Part shown: positions 58,790 through 64,000 of the stretch, in pieces
Position numbering within the stretch: the first letter of the stretch is position 1
Layout: the number at the start of each line of letters is the position of its first letter
Assembly: GCA_027489355.1 (NCBI GenBank)
Contig: JAIXZY010000012.1
Span: forward strand, 62,001-126,000
Reading direction: 5' to 3'
DNA: 64,000 nucleotides
Source: Paracoccaceae bacterium
GTDB taxonomy: Bacteria; Pseudomonadota; Alphaproteobacteria; Rhodobacterales; Rhodobacteraceae
Position numbers and translations under genes: made by a program
Notes under the pieces: model-generated
Seen by the model: the letters and a program-made list of their open reading frames with translations, nothing else
Databases searched by the model: none
Told to the model about the DNA's origin: nothing

Positions 58790-60084
58790 TGGCACTGCCG
58801 AAGGCGAAGGAAGACGCGCTTCAGGCGCGGCTCGCGGCCCTTCCGGCCATCGCGGGCAAGGGTTGGCTCGCCGCCGCACGGGCCGAGGCGCTGGCGCGGT
58901 TGACGGCGATGGGCCTGCCCGCGCGGCGCGACGAATACTGGCGCTACACCGATCCCGCCACGCTCAATTCCGCTGAACCGACTCCCGCCGTCCGTTTCGA
59001 TGCGGGCGATGAGGCCGCTCCCTTCGACGGGATGGACCGGCTGAAGCTGGTCTTCGTCGATGGTGTCTTCGACGCCGCAGCCTCGGACGACCTGACGCTG
59101 TCGGGCGTCAACATCGAACGGCTGGCCCAGGCGGGCGATACGGACATCCACTGGGCGCAGGGCCTTTACGGCGTGCTGGAAGCCCGGGGGCAGACCCCGG
59201 TGGTGCGGCCCTTCGCGGCGCTGAACACGGCTTTCGCGACGGACGGCGTGCTGATCCACGTCACCGGCAGGGCCGCAAAGCCCGTGTCTCTGATTTACGT
59301 CCACAATTCAGACACTTCGGACGCGATCCTTCATCACTGCGTGAAGCTCGATCCGGGCGCCGAGTTGACCCTTCTGGAAAACGGCCCGGCTGCTGCCCGC
59401 TTCTCCAAGGTGCTGGAGGTCGAGGTGGCCGACGGCGCCAGCTTCCACCACATCCGCATCCAGGGCCGCGACCACCAGCGTCGCGCGGTCACCCACATCT
59501 TCGCCCGCATTGGCGCCAAGTCCGAGATGCGTTCGTTCACTCTCACGGCCAACGGCCGCCTGACCCGGAACGAGGCGGTGCTTGAATTGACCGGCGACGA
59601 GGGCCGCGCCCATGTGGCGGGGGCGGCCGTCGGCGATGGCGACTTCCACCACGATGACACGGTCTTCATCACCCACGACGCCGAGGCTTGCGAAAGCCGC
59701 CAGGTGTTCAAGAAGGTGCTGATGAACGGCGCGACGGGCGTCTTCCAGGGCAAGATCCTGGTGAAGCCCGGCGCGCAGAAGACCGACGGCTACCAGATCA
59801 GCCAGTCGCTGCTTCTGGATGAGGACAGCCAGTTCCTCGCCAAGCCCGAGCTGGAGATCTATGCCGACGACGTGAAGTGCAGCCACGGCTCGACCTCGGG
59901 GGCCATCGACGAGACCGCGCTGTTCTATCTCCAGTCCCGCGGCGTTCCGCGGCGGACCGCGCAGGCGCTTCTGGTGCTGGCCTTCCTCGCCGAGGCGATC
60001 CAGGAGGTGGCCGACGACGCCATCGCCGAGGACATCCGCGCCCGGCTGGAACGCTGGCTTGCACGGCACGGGACCAAGGGATGA
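58789..60084 (+). CDS. sufD: Fe-S assembly protein SufD
   Basis: A 431-residue SufD. The N-terminal helical part has PARRDEYWRYTDPATL, the beta-helix core includes RDHQRRAVTHIFARIGAKSEMRS, and the C-terminus has KCSHGSTSGAIDETALFYLQSRGVPRRTAQALLVLAFLAE (in parts) with the conserved Cys-Ser-His. Works as a heterodimer with SufB. ATG overlaps the sufC stop by one base; its stop overlaps the next gene by 4. Confidence 0.95.
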
Positions 60085-60560
60085 CCGTCACCACCGACAT
60101 GGTTGCGACCTGGCGCCGCCCGCGGGCGATCCTGCGCCAGCACCTGGCGCGCGGCCGGTCGGAGCCCTTTGCCTTCTCGCTTCTCCTGGTGTTCCTGGCG
60201 CTGGCCTTCATCGGCCAGTGGCCCGTTGCCGCGCGTGAGGCGTTCCTGGCGAACGAACCCTCGGCCGCCCCCCGCATCCTGCCGCGGGCGCTGGCTGTGC
60301 TGGCGACGATCCCGTTCTGGTACCTGCTGGCCGCGCTCAGCCGCCTGGTGGCCCGCGCCTTTGGCGGGCAGGGGACCTGGTACGGTGCCCGGATCGCGCT
60401 TTTCTGGGCGCTGGCGACCGTGGGGCCGCTGATGCTTTTGCAAGGCATGGTCGCGGGCATGATCGGACCCAGCCCGGCCCTTTCCGCGGTAACGCTGGGG
60501 GTGGGCCTGGCCTTCCTCTGGCTCTGGGCCACCCTCTTGCACGAGGCAGAGCGCGGATGA
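60081..60560 (+). CDS. Yip1-like membrane protein 1
   Basis: A 159-residue membrane protein with four to five membrane segments (AFSLLLVFLALAFIG, ALAVLATIPFWYLLAALS, ALFWALATVGPLMLLQGM and AVTLGVGLAFLWLWAT). The pattern RLVARAFGGQGTWYGARIALFWA is typical of the Yip1/YIPF-like bacterial family. It overlaps sufD and the next gene by 4 bases each. Such genes sit inside suf operons of related bacteria, but no role is known. Function unassigned. Confidence 0.75.
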   Translation: MTVTTDMVATWRRPRAILRQHLARGRSEPFAFSLLLVFLALAFIGQWPVAAREAFLANEPSAAPRILPRALAVLATIPFWYLLAALSRLVARAFGGQGTWYGARIALFWALATVGPLMLLQGMVAGMIGPSPALSAVTLGVGLAFLWLWATLLHEAERG

Positions 60561-61150
60561 CTCTCGGGACTCGCCTTATCGGACTGGCACGACTGACGCT
60601 GCAAGACCCGCGGCAGGCCGCGCGCGTTCTGCTGGCCGAAGGCGTGCCGATGCGCGCCCGCACCGGCGGGCTTCTGCTTGTCGCCATCCTTACGGCGCTG
60701 ATGGCCAACCTGCAATTCGGCGCGGGGTCGGAAAGCCTTGACCCGTTCAGCGCCTTCATGCTGGCCAGCCCGATCCGCACGGCAGTCGTCCAATGGGGGT
60801 TCCTTGCGCTGTCCGTTCTGTTGATCCACCGGGTCGGCCGCGCCTTCGGCGGACGGGGCAGCTTTGCCGACGCGCTTCTGGTCGTGGTCTGGCTGCAGGT
60901 CCTGATGCTGGGCTTCCAGCTTCTGCAGCTGGTCGTCACACCGATCCTGCCCGGCCTGGCCGGGGTGATCGGCCTGGTCAGCTTCGTGCTCTACTTCTGG
61001 CTGATGACCCATTTCATCGCCGAGCTGCACGGCTTCACCTCGCGCGGACTGGTCTTCCTGGGCATGATGCTGACCGGCCTCGCCGCGGGCTTCGTCCTCG
61101 GCGTGCTGATGATCCTGATCCTCGGGCCGGAGGCCTTCCTGAATGTATGA
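60557..61150 (+). CDS. Yip1-like membrane protein 2
   Basis: A 197-residue relative of the preceding protein with five predicted membrane segments and the same IHRVGRAFGGRGSFADALLVVVW motif (in parts). N-terminal RLIGLARLTLQDPRQAARVLLAEG is a soluble amphipathic stretch of Yip1-domain proteins. The two genes appear to be a paralogous pair that forms one functional unit. It overlaps the first Yip1 gene by 4 and sufS by 8 bases. Function unknown. Confidence 0.78.
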   Translation: MTLGTRLIGLARLTLQDPRQAARVLLAEGVPMRARTGGLLLVAILTALMANLQFGAGSESLDPFSAFMLASPIRTAVVQWGFLALSVLLIHRVGRAFGGRGSFADALLVVVWLQVLMLGFQLLQLVVTPILPGLAGVIGLVSFVLYFWLMTHFIAELHGFTSRGLVFLGMMLTGLAAGFVLGVLMILILGPEAFLNV

Positions 61151-62363
61151 CGTCCAGAAAATCCGCGCCGACTTTCCGATCCTGTCGCGGCAGGTGAACG
61201 GCAAGCCGCTGGTCTACCTCGACAACGGCGCCAGCGCCCAGAAGCCCCGCGTCGTCATCGACGCGATGACCCGGGCCTATTCCGAGGAATACGCCAACGT
61301 CCACCGCGGGCTGCACTACCTGTCGAACCTCGCGACCGAGAAGTACGAATCCACCCGCGGCGTGATCGCCAGGTTCCTGAACGCCGGGTCCGAAAACGAG
61401 ATCGTCTTCACCACCGGCACGACCGAGGCGATCAACCTCGTCTCCTATGCCTGGGCCGCACCGCGCCTCGTCCCCGGCGACGAGATCGTGCTTTCGGTGA
61501 TGGAGCATCACGCCAACATCGTCCCCTGGCACTTCCTGCGCGAGCGGCAGGGCGTGGCGCTGAAATGGGTCGAGATCGACGCGAACGGCGACCTTGACCC
61601 CCAGGCGGTGATCGACGCGATCGGCCCGAGGACGAAGCTCGTCGCCGTGACCCACATGTCCAACGTCCTTGGCACCGTGGTCGACGTCGCCGCGATCTGC
61701 CGCGGCGCGGCCGAAAAGGGCGTGCCGGTCCTGGTCGACGGCTCGCAGGCCTCGGTCCACATGCCGGTCGACGTTCAAGCCCTGGGCTGCGACTTCTACG
61801 CCATCACCGGCCACAAGCTTTACGGCCCCTCCGGCTCGGGCGGGATCTACATCCGCCGCGAGCGTCAGGCCGAGATGCGCCCCTTCCTGGGCGGCGGCGA
61901 CATGATCCGCGAGGTCACCCGCGACACCGTCACCTGGAACGACCCGCCGATGAAGTTCGAGGCCGGCACGCCGGGCATCGTCCAGCAGATCGGCCTTGGC
62001 GTCGCGCTCGACTACCTCATGTCCCTCGGCATGGCGAATGTCGCGGCCCACGAACGCACCCTGCGCGACTATGCCCGCACGCGGCTTTCCGGGCTCAACT
62101 GGTTGAACGTTCAGGGGAATTCGGCGGGGAAGGGGGCGATCTTCTCGTTCACGCTGGACGGCGCGGCCCATGCGCACGACATCTCCACCATCCTCGACAA
62201 GCGCGGCATCGCCGTCCGCGCCGGCACCCACTGCGCCATGCCCCTGATGGAGCATCTGGGCATCACCGCCTCGTGCCGCGCCTCCTTCGGGCTTTACAAC
62301 ACGGTGGAAGAGGTCGACGCGCTGGTCAGCGCCTTGGAACTTGCGCACGAACTCTTCGCCTGA
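61143..62363 (+). CDS. sufS: Cysteine desulfurase SufS
   Basis: A 406-residue group II cysteine desulfurase feeding the SufBCD scaffold. The PLP lysine is in AITGHKLYGPSGSGGIYIRR, the catalytic cysteine in VRAGTHCAMPLMEHLG, and LDNGASAQKPRVVIDAM and NVHRGLHYLSNLATEKYE are the usual N-terminal motifs. SufE or SufU, its usual partner, is not in the window. It overlaps the Yip1-like gene by 8 bases and is the last protein gene of the operon; sufA and sufT, found next in many relatives, are absent here. Confidence 0.96.
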   Translation: MYDVQKIRADFPILSRQVNGKPLVYLDNGASAQKPRVVIDAMTRAYSEEYANVHRGLHYLSNLATEKYESTRGVIARFLNAGSENEIVFTTGTTEAINLVSYAWAAPRLVPGDEIVLSVMEHHANIVPWHFLRERQGVALKWVEIDANGDLDPQAVIDAIGPRTKLVAVTHMSNVLGTVVDVAAICRGAAEKGVPVLVDGSQASVHMPVDVQALGCDFYAITGHKLYGPSGSGGIYIRRERQAEMRPFLGGGDMIREVTRDTVTWNDPPMKFEAGTPGIVQQIGLGVALDYLMSLGMANVAAHERTLRDYARTRLSGLNWLNVQGNSAGKGAIFSFTLDGAAHAHDISTILDKRGIAVRAGTHCAMPLMEHLGITASCRASFGLYNTVEEVDALVSALELAHELFA

Positions 62364-62413
62364 CGCGCATCGGCCATTGAAACCCCTGCGGGCTTCCGGT
62401 AAGGACGCCTCAG

Positions 62414-62490
62414 GCACCCATAGCTCAGCTGGATAGAGCGTTGCCCTCCGAAGGCAAAGGTCGCACGTTCGAATCGTGCTGGGTGCGCCA
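62414..62490 (+). tRNA. tRNA-Arg (anticodon CCG)
   Basis: A complete cloverleaf: acceptor GCACCCA/TGGGTGC, D-arm TAGCTCAGCTGGATAGAGC, anticodon loop CTCCGAA giving CCG (reads CGG, Arg), T-arm with GTTCGAATC, discriminator G and an encoded CCA end. 77 bases including CCA. It lies 50 bases after sufS. No integrase or attachment-site duplication is seen at its 3' end. Confidence 0.97.
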
Positions 62491-62689
62491 CTTCCCGCAA
62501 ATGGACGAAACGCCCCTGCGCAGCCCGAATGCGTGCAATGCCTTGGGGCAGGGTTGGAATGGGGGTTTGCTTCCGCTCCGCGCCGCGCAAGAACAGGGCG
62601 TGCATCGATTCTTCAACACGGCAGGGCAGGCGGCCTCTGGTCCCGGCGGCCAGGCGGGTCGCGCCTGCGCGGCAAGGAGGCGCTAAGCC

Positions 62690-63736
62690 GTGCAGGTCCA
62701 GCTTCCCGCCTTGGCGCGCATCACCTTCGGCCTTGTGCTCGGCACGCTCGGAGGGGTGCTGTTCCACGCCCTGTCCCTGCCGCTCCCCTGGATGCTGGGG
62801 GCGCTCTTCTTCACAATGGTCGCCGCCATCGCCCGCGCGCCGGTCCTGGCACCCATGCGCCTGCGCCCGGTCATCGTGGCGATCATCGGTGTCCTGCTCG
62901 GCTCGCGCTTCACGCCCGAGGTGATCGGGCAGGCAGGCCAGGCAGCAGCCACGCTGACGATCCTGACGCTCTACCTGTTCCTGGTCGGGGCCGTCGTGGT
63001 GCCGTTCTACCGCTACGTCGGCCGGCAGGACTGGACCACGGCCTATTTCGCCGGAATGCCCGGCGGCCTGTCCGAGATGATAGAGTTCGGCGAGGCGCGG
63101 GGTGCCAACGTGCCGGCCATCGTGATGGCGCATTCGCTGCGCATCGTGCTGACCATCGCGCTCATGGCGCTGCTGTTTCGCGTCATTCTCGGCCATGACG
63201 TCGGGTCTGCCGCGGCGGCACTGAAGGGTGCGCCGCTGGGACCTGTCGATGCCGCGATCCTGATCGCCTGTGCGGTCCTGGGTTCGGTCCTTGGAACCAA
63301 GCTGCGCCTTCCCGCACCGACATTCCTTGGCCCGATGATCCTGTCGGCCGCGGCGCACCTGACCGGCCTCACCGCCAGCGCGCCCCCGGCGCTGCTGGTC
63401 ATCGTCGCGCAGATCGTGCTTGGCACCGTGCTCGGGTGCCGGTTCCTGGGTATCGCGCCGGTCCTTCTGTGGACCTCCGGTCTCCTCAGCCTCGGCTCTA
63501 CCATCCTGACACTGGCGTTGGCCGCCGCCGCCGGGTTGGTGATGCAGGCTTGGGCCGGCGTCGGGCTTGATCAGGCGCTCCTTGCCCTCGCGCCCGGCGG
63601 TCTGACCGAGATGGGTCTCATCGCGCTTGCCATCCACGCCGACGTGGCCTTCGTCGCGCTTCACCACGTCGTGCGCATCCTGATCGTCCTGGTGCTGGCG
63701 CCCGTCCTCGCCCAGTTCCTTCCCGACAGTCGCTAG
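62690..63736 (+). CDS. AbrB family membrane protein
   Basis: A 348-residue inner-membrane protein of the AbrB/ammonia-monooxygenase-regulator family, which carries two copies of the AbrB-duplication domain: FAGMPGGLSEMIEFGEARGANVPAIVMAHSLR in the first and LLALAPGGLTEMGLIALAIHADVAFVALHHVVRI (in parts) in the second. About ten membrane segments. It starts at GTG with an AAGGAGG site 10 bases upstream. Despite the old name, it is probably a transporter, substrate unknown. Confidence 0.88.
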   Translation: MQVQLPALARITFGLVLGTLGGVLFHALSLPLPWMLGALFFTMVAAIARAPVLAPMRLRPVIVAIIGVLLGSRFTPEVIGQAGQAAATLTILTLYLFLVGAVVVPFYRYVGRQDWTTAYFAGMPGGLSEMIEFGEARGANVPAIVMAHSLRIVLTIALMALLFRVILGHDVGSAAAALKGAPLGPVDAAILIACAVLGSVLGTKLRLPAPTFLGPMILSAAAHLTGLTASAPPALLVIVAQIVLGTVLGCRFLGIAPVLLWTSGLLSLGSTILTLALAAAAGLVMQAWAGVGLDQALLALAPGGLTEMGLIALAIHADVAFVALHHVVRILIVLVLAPVLAQFLPDSR

Positions 63737-63774
63737 GCAACCGGGGCGGTCCGGGCGCTTACCCCTTGTCTTCT

Positions 63775-63795
63775 TGCAAATGCTTCTCATTTACA
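63775..63795. promoter_or_regulatory. Fur/Mur-type operator before the metal transporter gene
   Basis: TGCAAATG and CATTTACA are inverted arms with one mismatch pair around CTTCT. The layout matches manganese/iron-responsive Fur-family (Mur) boxes of alphaproteobacteria. It lies about 30 bases before the ATG of the metal-binding protein. Confidence 0.65.
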
Positions 63796-63826
63796 TTCTA
63801 CTGACCCCGAAGCGATTGGAGCCTTC

Positions 63827-64000
63827 ATGCTGTCCCGCCGTCTCCTGCTGCTTGTACCGCTGACCGCCGCGCTCGCGCTGCCTGCCGCCGCGCAGGACCG
63901 GCTGAAGGTCGTCACCACCTTCACCGTGATCGCCGACATGGCCCGGAACGTCGCGGGCGAGGGGGTGGAGGTCGTCTCGATCACCAAGCCGGGGGCCGAG
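63827..64000 (+). CDS. Metal ABC transporter substrate-binding protein (start only)
   Basis: The first 58 residues of a solute-binding protein of the ZnuA/SitA/PsaA class. A signal peptide (LLLLVPLTAALALPAAAQ) is followed by DRLKVVTTFTVIADMARNVAG, the usual start of cluster A-I Mn/Zn/Fe-binding proteins. The rest lies outside the window. Given the Fur/Mur-type box upstream, a manganese or iron role (sitA-like) is more likely than zinc, but the metal ligands are not visible. Confidence 0.8.
   Translation, partial: MLSRRLLLLVPLTAALALPAAAQDRLKVVTTFTVIADMARNVAGEGVEVVSITKPGAE

Noticed and set aside
62414-62490. tRNA-Arg as the edge of a genomic island
   Set aside because: No integrase, no repeated tRNA 3' end and ordinary neighbours on both sides within the window.
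62294-63790. Long minus-strand reading frame containing AHPARFERATFAFGGQ
   Set aside because: This peptide is the antisense translation of the tRNA-Arg gene, a well-known artefact; the rest shadows the AbrB gene.

Overview
The window is ordinary-looking chromosome from a GC-rich alphaproteobacterium, most likely a member of the Rhodobacteraceae (Rhodobacter/Paracoccus/Tabrizicola relatives). This is inferred from gene content and layout: an isc-suf operon headed by an IscR without the classical cluster cysteines, a DUF1127 mini-gene next to gap, a purL-GNAT-bolA-grxD string, an M23 peptidase-bactofilin pair, LexA boxes of the direct-repeat GTTC-N7-GTTC/GAAC-N7-GAAC type, and GTG/TTG starts. 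No phage, transposase, CRISPR array, toxin-antitoxin pair or defence island was seen. Genes are dense, no gene-free stretch exceeds 300 bases, and many neighbours overlap by 1, 4 or 8 bases.

Layout. 1-3.3 kb (minus): bactofilin (cut by the window edge), M23 peptidase, ferritin-like DUF455 protein, peroxiredoxin. 3.4-13.3 kb (plus): large AsmA-like protein, queA, MFS transporter, DUF924, lpdA, methyltransferase-like protein, second MFS. 13.3-21.1 kb: rhodanese (minus), SOS-controlled uvrA (plus), two small RcnB-like periplasmic proteins and mmsA (minus), then LysR, a CBS protein and coaD (plus). 21.2-23.8 kb (minus): two tandem GAPDH genes, a tiny membrane protein between them and a DUF1127 gene. 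24-30 kb: DUF808, DUF2934 and DUF1330 proteins (plus), HPP-CBS protein, PepSY protein and transketolase (minus). 30-35 kb: coiled-coil protein, zapA and MliC-like protein (plus), then grxD, a membrane protein, bolA, GNAT and purL (minus). 35-41.7 kb: secreted protein, a candidate small RNA, LysR, murI, DUF1684, SYLF lipoprotein, sulfotransferase-like protein, recA and a MOSC protein. 41.8-53.1 kb: alaS, DUF1330-type protein, class II amidotransferase, typA, two YitT proteins, RibD-type reductase, NYN protein, icd, HD hydrolase, small protein, alpha/beta hydrolase. 53.2-62.4 kb (plus): iscR, cysteine desulfurase, sufB, glycosyltransferase-methyltransferase fusion, sufC, sufD, two Yip1-like proteins, sufS. 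It closes with tRNA-Arg(CCG), an AbrB-family membrane protein and the start of a Fur-family-regulated metal ABC transporter.

How the parts work together. The isc-suf operon builds Fe-S clusters: two desulfurases supply sulfur and SufBCD is the scaffold. It carries an IscR-type palindrome upstream and a second copy inside the first desulfurase gene. BolA and the monothiol glutaredoxin, encoded as near neighbours, normally act together in Fe-S trafficking. recA and uvrA each carry a LexA box. Both gap genes have TTAGCGC-type palindromes upstream, suggesting a shared LacI-type central-carbon regulator.

The features most worth a second look are non-coding: a candidate ~79-nt small RNA with its own promoter and terminator (35665-35743); three copies of a GTAGGGTGGGC palindrome, one containing the uvrA stop codon; a 16-base TTGTCCACCGTGGACA element at two distant loci; and the AT-rich, rare-codon patch inside the desulfurase gene, which looks like an internal promoter for sufB. 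I did not find a clearly new multi-gene system.
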